DNA from: Pseudomonadota bacterium
GTDB lineage: Bacteria; Pseudomonadota; Alphaproteobacteria; Micropepsales; Micropepsaceae
Assembly (NCBI GenBank): GCA_018241025.1
Contig: JAFEEQ010000028.1
Span: 1 to 64,000, forward strand
Length of the DNA stretch: 64,000 bases
Direction of reading: 5' to 3'
The position numbers and the translations under genes were made by a program. The notes under the pieces were generated by a model. That model saw nothing but the letters and a program-made list of their open reading frames with translations, had not been told where the DNA came from and searched no databases. Shown piece by piece: positions 54,001 to 62,322 of this stretch. Every line of letters starts with the position of its first letter. The stretch's first letter is position 1.

Positions 54001-57000
54001 CGAATGCAACGATCGGCATCGGCGGCAAGGGCGCCGGCGGCGGCACCTCGGGCATCGTGCGTCTCACCTCGGACTCGCAGGTCGAAACCTGGGGTATCGA
54101 GTCCTATGGCATTCTCGCACAGTCGGTCGGCGGCGGCGGCGGCACGGGCGGTCTGTCGCTCTCTGCGGGCGGTTCCGAGTCGGCCAATCTCGGCGTCAGC
54201 GTCGGCGGCGACGGCGATGGCGGCGGCGACGGCAACGAGGTCTATCTGACGAGCAACGATCTCGTCACCACGCACGGCAATCTCTCGACCGCGATCCTCG
54301 CGCAAAGCGTCGGCGGCGGCGGCGGTTCGGGCGGCGGCTCCGTCGCCTTCGGCGCGTCGGAAGATGCCAGTCTCAACTTCGCCGTCGGCGGCAAGGGCGC
54401 CGGCGCGGGGGCCGGACAATATGTCGAACTCACCAACAATGGCGGGGCAACGACCTGGGGCGACGAAGCCGACGGTGTCGTGGCGCAGTCGATCGGCGGC
54501 GGCGGCGGCAATGGTGGATTTGCAGTCGTGGGCACCCTGTCGAAAGGCTATAGCGGCAGCATTGGCATCGGCGGCACGGGCAGCGGCGGCGGCGACGGCG
54601 GCGAGGTCTATCTGCATGGCGACGGCGCGGTGCAGACCGACGGCTTCAAATCCTACGGCATCATCGCGCAATCCATCGGCGGGGGCGGCGGCAATGGTGG
54701 TTTCTCCGTCGCCGGCTCCGTTGCGGAGAACGCATCGGCAGCCTTCGCCATCGGCGGCAATGGCGGCGTCGCCGGCGACGGCAAGCATGTCACGCTCATC
54801 ACGGCATCGAACGTCCTCACCATGGGCGCTGCCTCGCTCGGCATCATCGCGCAATCGGTCGGCGGCGGCGGCGGCAATGGCGGCTTCGCGGTCGCTGGCA
54901 ATATCTCCGAGGGCAACAGCATCGGCGGCCTCACTGTCGGCGTCGGCGGCAAGGGCAACAGCGGCGGCAGCGCCGACCGCGTCGACCTGACATCGAGCGG
55001 CACGGTCATCACGCTCGGCGACGAGTCCCATGCGGTCGTCGCGCAGTCGATCGGCGGCGGCGGCGGCAATGGCGGCTTCGGCGGCGCCTACACGATTTCG
55101 CTCGGCGACGGCGCCAACGCGACCTTCGGCGTCGGCGGCAACGGCGCAGGCGGCGGCAATGGCGGTCTCGTCTTCGCGACGACGTCGGGCATCATCGAGA
55201 CGGCCGGCGACGGCTCCTATGGCGTGCTCGCGCAATCGGTCGGCGGCGGCGGTGGCGACGGTGGCTGGGGCATGGCGGTCACGATCGCGACCGGCGATGA
55301 GAGCAAGGGCTCGATCACGGCGGCGATCGGCGGGACCGGCGGCGGCGGCGGCTTCGCGCAGACGGTTACACTGATCAACACAGCGAGCGTGCTGACGACC
55401 GGCTCGCATTCCTACGGACTGAGCGCCGAGTCGCTCGGCGGCGGCGGCGGCAATGGCGGCTTTGCCGCGAGCGGCACGCTCAACAGCGGCACAGATGCAA
55501 AGATCGTCGGCCTCACCGTGGGCGGCGCGGGCGGCATCGGCAACTATGCCGGCGCGGTGATCCTCACCAACTCCGGACAGATCTCGACCACCGGCGACGC
55601 AGTCGATCCGACCGGCGGCAATACCGGCACCGATGCAGGCCAGAACAAGACCGGGTCCATCGGCATTCTTGCGCAGTCAATCGGCGGCGGCGGCGGCAAT
55701 GGCGGCGGCTCCTACAGCGGCGTGATCGCCGGTCCAGACAACAAGGACCTCAACGTCGCGGTCGGCGGCCTCGGCGGCGGCGGCGGTTATGCCGACACGG
55801 TCACCGTCCGAAATCTCGTGGGCGGCGATATCGAGACCGACGGCGGCTACGCTTACGGCATTCTCGCGCAATCCATCGGCGGCGGCGGCGGCAATGGCGG
55901 GATGGCGATCTCGGCCGTGCTGAGCAAGAACGGCGAAGGCACCAACGTCAATATGGGCGTGTCGGTCGGCGGGCTCGGCGGCGACGGCAACTACGCGCAA
56001 CTCGTCGACGTGCTCAACAATGCGGTCATCATCACCCATGGCACGCATTCGAGCGGCATCATCGCGCAATCCATCGGCGGCGGTGGCGGCAATGGCGGCG
56101 CTGCAGTGACGGCGGTCATGGGCGTGACGAGCGGCGATCCTGCGGACTCCAAGAGCCGCACCTTCAACGTCAGCGCCTCGATCGGCGGCGGCGGCGGCGA
56201 CGGCAGCAATGGCGGCCAGGTCATCGTCAACAACACCGGCGGCATCACCACCTGGGGCGACCAGTCCGAAGGCATCAACGCGCAGTCGATCGGCGGCGGC
56301 GGCGGCACAGGCGGCAACGCCAACACGATGTCGTTCATCGTCGCAGGACAGTGCACCGCGCCGTTGATCTGCGGCTCGCCGGACTCGTCGGCACGCAATC
56401 TCAATCTCCAGGCCACGGTCGGCGGCAATGGCGGTGGCGCCAGCGACGGCGATACCGTCACGGTCAACAACAGCGGCATCATCGTCACCCATGGCGAGGA
56501 TTCCGACGGCATCTTCGCGCAATCGATCGGCGGCGGCGGCGGCACCGGCGGCAACGGCACGCTGGGCTCGGGCGGGCTCGTGCCCTTCGTGCCGCTGGAA
56601 TTCACTTTCCTGCCGGTCAGCAATGTGAAGCTGTGGCGCAGCATCGGCATCGCCGTCGGCGGCAATGCGGGCGCCACCGGCAACGGCAAGCTCGTCACCG
56701 TCGACAACGAGAACAGCATCACGACCTATGGCGCCAATTCGAGCGGCATCGTCGCGCAATCGGTCGGCGGCGGCGGCGGCTGGGGCGGCACCGCGGCCAG
56801 CGGCCTGTTCGGTCTCGTCGGCATCGGCGGCAAGGGCGGCGCCGGCGGCAATGGCGGACAAGTCATGCTGACCAACAACGGAGCCATCGATACCACCGGC
56901 GACGGTGCCTATGGCATCTTCGCCCAGTCGGTCGGCGGCGGCGGCGGCACGGCCGGCAACGTCAAGCGTGGCCTCTCGCAGATTCTCGGCACCAAGAACG

Positions 57001-59555
57001 CCGTCGGTCTCGGCCTCGCTTTCGGACAGGGCGGCGGCGATGGCGGCGACGGCGACATCGTCACCGTAACCAGCGCCGGCAATATCTACACGCAGGGTGC
57101 CGGCGCCCACGGCATCTTCGCGCAATCGGTCGGCGGCGGCGGCGGCGAACTCGGCGATCTCGGCAACGGTTTCGGCGCGGGCCTGCAATTGCTCGACTTC
57201 TTCGTCGGCTCGATCGGCGACAAAGGCGACGGCAAGGCCGTCACCGTCACGCAGAGCGGCACGATCACGACCGACGGCTCGGGCGCGGCCGGCATCTTCG
57301 CGCAGAGCGCCGGCGGACAGGGCACGGGCGGCGACCTCACCATCACGCTGAACGGCGCGCTCACCACCCATGGCGACCGCGCCATCGGCATCCTCGCGCA
57401 AAGCGCCGGCCTCAACGGCGGCGGCGTGGTGAAGGTGCTGGGCTCGAGCACCGTCACCACAACAGGCGACGATGCCGTCGGCATCCTGGCCGAAAGCTTC
57501 GGCGCGGCCTCGCTCGAGGACAACCAGGTCGTCGCCACACAGCTTGCCGGTTTCCTTCTGCCCTACCTCACCGGCACGGCAATCGCCGGACCGGTGACCG
57601 TCACGCGCGGCGGCACGATCCACACGACAGGCTCCAATTCGGACGGCATCGTCGCGCACAGTGTCAGCTCGCTGGGCGATGCCGGCCTCGTAACGGTGAA
57701 CTACTCCGGCTCAATCACCGTCGCCGGCAGCAATGCCGACGCCATCGTGGTTCAGAGCACGGGCGTCGATGCTGCGCATAACGGCAACATCGCCGTCAAC
57801 CTGACCGGCACCGGAACGATTTCGGGCGGTCTCGGCGACGGCGCGGCAGTGCGCTTCATCGACGGCAACACCAATGTCCTGAACAACTACGCCAGCGTGA
57901 TCACCGCGAAGGATCTCGCAGGCAACACGGTCGTCGGCGGCGACGGCAACGAGGCGATCGAGAACTATGGTGTCTTCGGCGGCGGCTTCGCGCTCGGCGC
58001 CGGCAGCAACAGTTTCAACAATCATGTCAGCGGGACGATCCTTGCCGGTGCACTGCTCGACATGGGCGGCCCGGCCAACACACTGCACAATGACGGTTCG
58101 CTGTCACCCGGCCATCTCAGCAGCATCTACACTTCGGAGATCGACGGCAGCTATGCGCAATCCATCACCGGCAATCTTGCCATGGATGTCGATTGGAGCT
58201 CGCTGACCGCTGACCGGCTGAACATCACCGGGACTGCCTCGCTCGCCGGCCACACGACGCTGACCTATCTGAACATCCCGTCGATCCGGCCCGGCACGAC
58301 CGATTTCACCCTGCTCCACGCCGATGGCGGTGCGACCGATTCAGGCCTGACGTTGATCCATCAGCAATCGGCCATCGTCGACTACAATCTCGGCTTTCCC
58401 AATGCGGACGAAGTCCATCTCACGGTATCGGTCGACTTCTCGCCCAACCTCGGCGGCCCGCTCAACCACAATGACCGCGCCATCGGCGACTACATCAATC
58501 GCATCCAGACCGCGGGCAGCGATCCGAGTCTCGCACCCCTGATAGACCAGATCTTCACGATCCCGGACGCGCAGGGCTTGCATGCATTCTACCGCAGCCT
58601 GAGCCCCGAACCCTTCCTTGCCACGCAATATGCGGCGGCGCTGGCCGGTTCGTCTTTCAACGATGCGATGCTGAGCTGTCATCCTTACGCCAGTAGCGAC
58701 GGCTTCCGTTTCACCGCGGAAGGTACCTGCACCTGGCTGCGGGTTACGCCGAAGACGATCTATCTCGATCCGACCTTCTCGACGATGGGCTCCCGCACCA
58801 TCGACAAGGAAGTCGCCGGCGGACACCAGCAGATCATCGACGAGCATTTCGTCGTCGGCGCCGCGTTCTCCTATTCCGATACCGACAGCAACACCGAGAA
58901 CTATTCCAGCTCCCATGGTCACCGCATCGCCGGCGGCCTCGTGGTGAAGGCGCTGTTCGATCCCTTCGAGGTCGCGGTCGCGGTCAATGGCGGCGACAGC
59001 ATCCTGCGCACCGACCGCAACATTGGCTTCCCGGCAGGCACCGTCGCGCATAGCCGGCAGGAGAATAGCTTTGTCAGCGGCCGCATCCGCGGCGCGATGC
59101 AGGCCTGGGATGACGGCACCTGGTACGTTCGCCCGCTCGTCGACCTGAACATCACCCAGCTCCACACCGGCGGGTTCACCGAAACCGGCGCCGGTGCGCT
59201 GAACCTCGTCGTCGCGCCCAACGACAAGACGATGATCAGTCTGGCTGGCGGCGCCGAATTCGGCGGCGAAATCCGCTTCAACGAGACTGCCGTCTTCCGG
59301 CCCTTCGTCAGCTACCAGTTCCTCGGCATGCTCGACGGGCGCAACCAGGAGATCACCGCGGGCTTCGAAGGCGCGCCGGCCGGCATCCTGCCGTTCACGG
59401 TCAACAACGCGACCAACGCGCTGTTCCACCAGGTCGGTGCCGGGTTCGACTTCATCCGCTCCGACGATCTGTCGGTGCGGGTCGGCTTCAATGGCCTCTA
59501 CGGCTCGCGCAGCCACGAGGAAGTCTACTCGGTGAAGATCGCGCTGCCGTTCTAG
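51048..59555 (+). CDS. Giant glycine-rich-repeat autotransporter
   Basis: A 2835-residue type V secretion protein. Residues 1-113 are an unusual cytoplasmic-type extension: amphipathic heptad-like helices (LERLADSLELLHTRLRREAAEDD), then a basic stretch PLARRRRLHAE. The hydrophobic signal core is at 114-134 with likely cleavage after AWA. The passenger (about 220-2120) holds 26 copies of AQSIGGGGGNGG or close variants in units of roughly 60-80 residues. Each unit has the form TNxGxIxTxGxxxxGIxAQS(I/V)GGGGGxGG plus a variable strand ending in IGGxGGxGG. Degenerate units follow. The C-terminal 280 residues form an autotransporter beta-barrel ending in VKIALPF. I start at ATG 51048 (GGGGCGG upstream); GTG 51036 is possible. 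Adhesin or biofilm role is inferred. Confidence 0.93.
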   Translation: MAARLERLADSLELLHTRLRREAAEDDGALREKFGGAFNELAMLRDVVRMRLARGETTADFTRIDRILAEIAATFDALPHQRIEPVAISRPLARRRRLHAERLDASTRKLLRRAAVVIGLTGASAATFGLPAWALPAGCLGTTSVICDGLFTAGILAGDPVTSLDLNSMTGPITPASGTSGVVLQSFGYEGTHHGAGATGEQGGPSKDLTLIVRPTEYAIVVSGDNTYGVMAGSFGGGAGNGGGGAPCPIPCISGGNAGGGGKGGNVTLTNFTNIYTNGTNAAGVYAISHGGQGGDGGDSNGGPSSGSGGPGGDAGTVSVTNNGAISTQGFRAHGIFAAAIGGNGGGGGSGVLWSSGGNGGIANVGGDVTVVNNASGTIYTQGDNAIGIYGESVGGFGGSGGNSAGLFGFGGGGSLGGDSKTVTITNHAGITTLGVDAYAIFAQSIGGGGGNGGGGVGIVGLGASGDIGGKADAVSVTNDGLLETWGEGARGIFAQSIGGGGGNGGSGSGLAGIGGTGSGTSPGGTVYVQNDGDIYTHGDNKAYAIEAQSIGGGGGDGGSSTGLVTVGGDGGAGGDAKWVTVHNTGSLSTTGSDSSAIFAQSVGGGGGNGGNAVAVSAQLAFALGGKGGPGGNGDAVTVTSDTGTIITGGDRSNGIQAQSIGGGGGNGGFAVAASAGLYFSLSAAIGGRGGHGGNALTVDLTNYSDITTYGSDSHGLFVQSVGGGGGSGGLAIALAGSNGIAGTFAMGGHGEDGGDADVVHAYNYGAIYTFGYHSYGILAQSVGGGGGDGGLSISGAAGMNGALAVSVGGSSGGGGLGKAVYLTNTGFISTIGDESVGVMAQSVGGGGGTGGGAISGAISDSAAFSIGIGGGAGAGEDSDIVELHNSGGVQTEGKDAHGVVAQSIGGGGGNGGFAVGASLSNGVAGTATVGGTGGFAGNAMAVTLTSADSVLTLGDHAFGIFAQSVGGGGGDGGFAASGALSGDANATIGIGGKGAGGGTSGIVRLTSDSQVETWGIESYGILAQSVGGGGGTGGLSLSAGGSESANLGVSVGGDGDGGGDGNEVYLTSNDLVTTHGNLSTAILAQSVGGGGGSGGGSVAFGASEDASLNFAVGGKGAGAGAGQYVELTNNGGATTWGDEADGVVAQSIGGGGGNGGFAVVGTLSKGYSGSIGIGGTGSGGGDGGEVYLHGDGAVQTDGFKSYGIIAQSIGGGGGNGGFSVAGSVAENASAAFAIGGNGGVAGDGKHVTLITASNVLTMGAASLGIIAQSVGGGGGNGGFAVAGNISEGNSIGGLTVGVGGKGNSGGSADRVDLTSSGTVITLGDESHAVVAQSIGGGGGNGGFGGAYTISLGDGANATFGVGGNGAGGGNGGLVFATTSGIIETAGDGSYGVLAQSVGGGGGDGGWGMAVTIATGDESKGSITAAIGGTGGGGGFAQTVTLINTASVLTTGSHSYGLSAESLGGGGGNGGFAASGTLNSGTDAKIVGLTVGGAGGIGNYAGAVILTNSGQISTTGDAVDPTGGNTGTDAGQNKTGSIGILAQSIGGGGGNGGGSYSGVIAGPDNKDLNVAVGGLGGGGGYADTVTVRNLVGGDIETDGGYAYGILAQSIGGGGGNGGMAISAVLSKNGEGTNVNMGVSVGGLGGDGNYAQLVDVLNNAVIITHGTHSSGIIAQSIGGGGGNGGAAVTAVMGVTSGDPADSKSRTFNVSASIGGGGGDGSNGGQVIVNNTGGITTWGDQSEGINAQSIGGGGGTGGNANTMSFIVAGQCTAPLICGSPDSSARNLNLQATVGGNGGGASDGDTVTVNNSGIIVTHGEDSDGIFAQSIGGGGGTGGNGTLGSGGLVPFVPLEFTFLPVSNVKLWRSIGIAVGGNAGATGNGKLVTVDNENSITTYGANSSGIVAQSVGGGGGWGGTAASGLFGLVGIGGKGGAGGNGGQVMLTNNGAIDTTGDGAYGIFAQSVGGGGGTAGNVKRGLSQILGTKNAVGLGLAFGQGGGDGGDGDIVTVTSAGNIYTQGAGAHGIFAQSVGGGGGELGDLGNGFGAGLQLLDFFVGSIGDKGDGKAVTVTQSGTITTDGSGAAGIFAQSAGGQGTGGDLTITLNGALTTHGDRAIGILAQSAGLNGGGVVKVLGSSTVTTTGDDAVGILAESFGAASLEDNQVVATQLAGFLLPYLTGTAIAGPVTVTRGGTIHTTGSNSDGIVAHSVSSLGDAGLVTVNYSGSITVAGSNADAIVVQSTGVDAAHNGNIAVNLTGTGTISGGLGDGAAVRFIDGNTNVLNNYASVITAKDLAGNTVVGGDGNEAIENYGVFGGGFALGAGSNSFNNHVSGTILAGALLDMGGPANTLHNDGSLSPGHLSSIYTSEIDGSYAQSITGNLAMDVDWSSLTADRLNITGTASLAGHTTLTYLNIPSIRPGTTDFTLLHADGGATDSGLTLIHQQSAIVDYNLGFPNADEVHLTVSVDFSPNLGGPLNHNDRAIGDYINRIQTAGSDPSLAPLIDQIFTIPDAQGLHAFYRSLSPEPFLATQYAAALAGSSFNDAMLSCHPYASSDGFRFTAEGTCTWLRVTPKTIYLDPTFSTMGSRTIDKEVAGGHQQIIDEHFVVGAAFSYSDTDSNTENYSSSHGHRIAGGLVVKALFDPFEVAVAVNGGDSILRTDRNIGFPAGTVAHSRQENSFVSGRIRGAMQAWDDGTWYVRPLVDLNITQLHTGGFTETGAGALNLVVAPNDKTMISLAGGAEFGGEIRFNETAVFRPFVSYQFLGMLDGRNQEITAGFEGAPAGILPFTVNNATNALFHQVGAGFDFIRSDDLSVRVGFNGLYGSRSHEEVYSVKIALPF
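51700..57420 (+). repeat. Tandem coding repeat array of the autotransporter
   Basis: Each unit carries a near-identical core of GC-rich bases (GCGCAATCGATCGGCGGCGG type) coding for AQSIGGGGG. I count 26 canonical cores in the translated passenger. Spacing varies because of a variable loop of about 20-45 residues between cores. The array is coding, not CRISPR. Confidence 0.9.
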
Positions 59556-59558
59556 CGG

Positions 59559-59580
59559 CGCGGCGGATCATTCCGCCGCG
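59559..59580. terminator. Bidirectional hairpin between autotransporter and msrA
   Basis: Perfect 9-bp arms (59559-59567 with 59572-59580) enclose a 4-base loop. It lies 4 bases after the autotransporter stop and includes the msrA stop codon. It has no T-run but is placed to end both convergent transcripts. Confidence 0.65.
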
Positions 59581-60080
59581 GTCTGTCGCCTGGGCAACAC
59601 CCAGTTCGGACGCGGGAAGTGGCAGGTGTAGCCGTTCGGATAGCGCTCCAGGTAATCCTGGTGCTCCGGTTCCGCATCCCAGAACGGACCGACCGGCGCG
59701 AGTTCTGTCACGACCTTGCCGGGCCAGAGGCCGGAGGCGTTGACGTCCGCGATGGTATCTTCGGCGACCCGCTTCTGCGTGTCGTCTGCATAGAAGATCG
59801 CCGAGCGGTAGCTCATCCCGATGTCGTTGCCCTGGCGGTTCACCGTCGTCGGGTCGTGGATCTGGAAGAAGAACTCGAGCAGCGCGCGGAAGCTGGTCTT
59901 CGCCGGATCGAACAGGATCTCGATCGCCTCGGCATGTGTGCCATGATTGCGGTAGGTAGCGTTTGGAACGTCGCCGCCACTGTATCCTACGCGGGTCGAG
60001 ATCACCCCCGGCAGGCGCCGGATCAAATCCTGCATTCCCCAGAAGCATCCACCCGCAAGAACGGCACGTTCGGTCGACAT
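59568..60080 (-). CDS. msrA: Peptide methionine-S-sulfoxide reductase MsrA
   Basis: A 170-residue MsrA. The catalytic motif GGCFWG has the nucleophile Cys12. [31 protein letters not shown] and [27 protein letters not shown] are the family segments. The enzyme repairs methionine-S-sulfoxide in proteins. No recycling cysteine pair is visible near the C-terminus, consistent with a short-form enzyme. It converges with the autotransporter gene. Confidence 0.95.
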   Translation of the reverse strand: MSTERAVLAGGCFWGMQDLIRRLPGVISTRVGYSGGDVPNATYRNHGTHAEAIEILFDPAKTSFRALLEFFFQIHDPTTVNRQGNDIGMSYRSAIFYADDTQKRVAEDTIADVNASGLWPGKVVTELAPVGPFWDAEPEHQDYLERYPNGYTCHFPRPNWVLPRRQTAAE

Positions 60081-60350
60081 CGCACTACCTCGATCTTAGT
60101 TGCCGCCAACGGACAGCGCTGAGAGTCTAGCACCCGTCAGGGCGAGAGCCTACTGCCGGTGAAAGGGCCATGCTGGGCCGCACCGTTCCGACATCGATCT
60201 GAAAAAATGCTTCGCGATACTGCACCGCCGCATGTGTCGTTGCGGCACGCGACATCCAGTGCCCGTTAAATGCGCGCCATCCGCTTCGAATCTTGTTTGT
60301 GGCTATGCTGTGCTGTGATAAGTACTCGAGCAGATATAAAAAAGTTTCTC
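60081..60350. other. Intergenic region before the contractile-system locus
   Basis: About 270 bases with no supportable gene. The last 80 bases are AT-rich (GTGATAAGTACTCG, ATATAAAAAAG), unlike the flanks, and probably hold the promoter of the locus. No sharp -35/-10 pair could be fixed. Confidence 0.5.
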
Positions 60351-60947
60351 ATGGACGCTATTCGGAATGTCCTTGAAGTAATAAGTAAAAGCTGCAACGA
60401 ATATCTGCAGAATCTGGACAGACGTCCGGACGACTGGGTTGCGTTGTCTAACCTTGTAGACCACCAAGGGAAGATCAATGAGGAGACCCGGGATAAGATC
60501 GTCATCTCCCTCTACAGCATCACGCATGAGACGGTTGTGAGCACCTATACGGCAGCACAACCCGGTCCCGGCGGCTATGCGATCGTGCAACCTCCGCTCT
60601 ACATCGACTTGCACATCATTGCGCTCGCGAACTTTATCGAGCGCAGCTATGCCGATGGCCTGGCGGCGATTTCGCGCGTCGTGAGCTATTTTCAGCAAAA
60701 CCCGGTCTTCTCCCATGCCAACGCGCCCGATCTCGACCCGACGGTGGACAAGATCCAGCTCGAATTCACCAGCCTCGGCCCCGTCGATGTGAACTATGTC
60801 GTCGGCATGCTCGGTGCGAAGTATCTGCCGAGCGTGTTCTACAAGCTGCGCCTTATACCCTTCGTGTCGAACGCGATGCAGGCGCGCACCTACCCCGCGC
60901 GCGGACAGAACACGGCACAATCGGCCGACAATCGCGGGGAACCGTGA
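60351..60947 (+). CDS. DUF4255/Pvc16-family protein of a contractile injection system
   Basis: A 198-residue protein of the Pvc16/Afp16 (DUF4255) family. The N-terminal MDAIRNVLEVISKSCNEYLQN and the following IVISLYSITHETVV and PPLYIDLHIIALANF segments are typical, and a region of about 110-165 carries ISRVVSYFQQNPVFSHANAP. In extracellular contractile injection systems this protein caps the tube and helps set its length. No Shine-Dalgarno is clear before ATG 60351, the family-like start. It overlaps the next gene by one base and leads an operon with the sheath gene. Confidence 0.87.
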   Translation: MDAIRNVLEVISKSCNEYLQNLDRRPDDWVALSNLVDHQGKINEETRDKIVISLYSITHETVVSTYTAAQPGPGGYAIVQPPLYIDLHIIALANFIERSYADGLAAISRVVSYFQQNPVFSHANAPDLDPTVDKIQLEFTSLGPVDVNYVVGMLGAKYLPSVFYKLRLIPFVSNAMQARTYPARGQNTAQSADNRGEP

Positions 60948-62257
60948 TGGCCGGCAACAACGGCACGCAACGGATAGTTTCGGGCGGCCAGTCGGCGGGC
61001 AACGACAAGCTGCGCGCATCGCGGGTCGATGCAGGAATCTACAAGTGCCTGTTCAAGGTCGTCATTCGCCACGGCTACAATGATCTTACGCATGGCCGCT
61101 GCCGCGCCTTCAGCGTATTCCCGTCGCCGACCAGCGCCGAGATGATGGCGGCGCAGGGCATGGTGTTCCACGACGATGGCGCCGGCTTTAGCGTCTACAT
61201 CCGCGAGAGCCAGATCGACAGCTTCGTCCGCTATTTGCGCCGGCAAGGCAGCGACACGAACGGCGACGGCATGGAATACTGGACGTGGATATCCTTCGTT
61301 CTCGTGCCGCAGGACCCTCTCTTCGTCGGCATCACCTCTCTGCCCATCGACACCAATCCGCTCTACGTCAATCTCTACGGGACGAACCAGCAGGCGCACC
61401 ACGACGGCGTCGTTACGCTGCTCAACCCCGGTGCCGCCATGGGCGCCGGCGAACGCAGGATGCTGACGGATGCGCAGTTTTCGGTGCAGGTGCCCGGCCC
61501 GTTCGACCAGATCGTCGTGCGGGATATCTCCGGCAAAATCGTCCTGACCACGCCAAGTGACGCCGAGATCGAACGGGCAAAGGACGAGGCCTCGGACCTT
61601 GAAGGCCAAGATCCCGATACGGCGCTCGGCGACTTGTATTATGTGCAGGTCGATCTGAGTTCGCTGCCGCTCGGTCTTTATACCTATCGCGTTCTGCCGC
61701 GGCTCGGACTCGAGACGCCGCCGGTCACCGTCCTCTATTCGGCCGCCAAGCCGAATCCGCCACTGGTGTTTCTCGACATCCTGTTCAGCCAGCCCGACGA
61801 ACATCAGCCCGGCATCTATCCCGTTCCACCGCTCTACGACGAACAGCCGATACGGTCGGAAGACGTCGGCGGCCTTGTCTATGACCTGCGTTTCGCGACG
61901 CGAGAGACCTGGTGGCAGTACTATGTCGTATCGCGCCAGCCGGGCAGCACATTGCATGACCTTGCAATTGCGGGCGACGGCATCGTCTTCAATCGCGCGT
62001 TGGAACCCGTCCTGCTGCCGAGCGGCCAGCTCGCGACGCTTTTCCAGTCCGATGACACCGTGGCCATGCGCGAGATTCCGCCGCAGCGGCTGACCCTGAC
62101 CGGCATGCGCCGCGACGCGAAAGGGAAGCTCAGCCCGATCAGCGTCGATCCGCTGCCGACCGCTCCCGTGGCGCCGGTCTGGCCGGCGCCGAAGGACAAG
62201 ATCGTGACCGAACGGAGCGACGTGTACGGCACGTCGGAAATGTTCGTCTACGTGTGA
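60947..62257 (+). CDS. Unrecognised protein within the contractile-system operon
   Basis: A 436-residue protein with no family that I can name. It is soluble, with no signal or membrane segment. It looks beta-rich in the middle (FSVQVPGPFDQIVVRDISGKIVLTTPSD, then DLYYVQVDLSSLPLGLYTYRVLPR, a strand-loop pattern resembling an immunoglobulin- or fibronectin-like domain). Several aromatic-rich segments follow (ETWWQYYVV). The ATG at 60947 shares a base with the Pvc16 stop. It lies directly between the Pvc16-like and sheath genes, so a structural, assembly or adaptor role in the contractile particle is likely. Confidence 0.75.
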   Translation: MAGNNGTQRIVSGGQSAGNDKLRASRVDAGIYKCLFKVVIRHGYNDLTHGRCRAFSVFPSPTSAEMMAAQGMVFHDDGAGFSVYIRESQIDSFVRYLRRQGSDTNGDGMEYWTWISFVLVPQDPLFVGITSLPIDTNPLYVNLYGTNQQAHHDGVVTLLNPGAAMGAGERRMLTDAQFSVQVPGPFDQIVVRDISGKIVLTTPSDAEIERAKDEASDLEGQDPDTALGDLYYVQVDLSSLPLGLYTYRVLPRLGLETPPVTVLYSAAKPNPPLVFLDILFSQPDEHQPGIYPVPPLYDEQPIRSEDVGGLVYDLRFATRETWWQYYVVSRQPGSTLHDLAIAGDGIVFNRALEPVLLPSGQLATLFQSDDTVAMREIPPQRLTLTGMRRDAKGKLSPISVDPLPTAPVAPVWPAPKDKIVTERSDVYGTSEMFVYV

Positions 62258-62322
62258 GTTGCGTGCGCGTCGTATCCGCGCTGGTACCGAAACTCCATCG
62301 TCTTCGAGGAAGGGACTGATCC

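Noticed and set aside
51700..57420. CRISPR array suspected from the regular repeats
   Set aside because: The repeats are in frame with a single long protein, spacing is irregular and repeats are coding glycine motifs; no cas genes are present.
55677..57659. Long minus-strand ORF (660 codons) and similar antisense frames at 51363-53369 and 53478-55409
   Set aside because: They run antisense through the glycine-rich autotransporter repeats. High GC and the repeat period keep stops away; the products are low-complexity and have no start context or family pattern.
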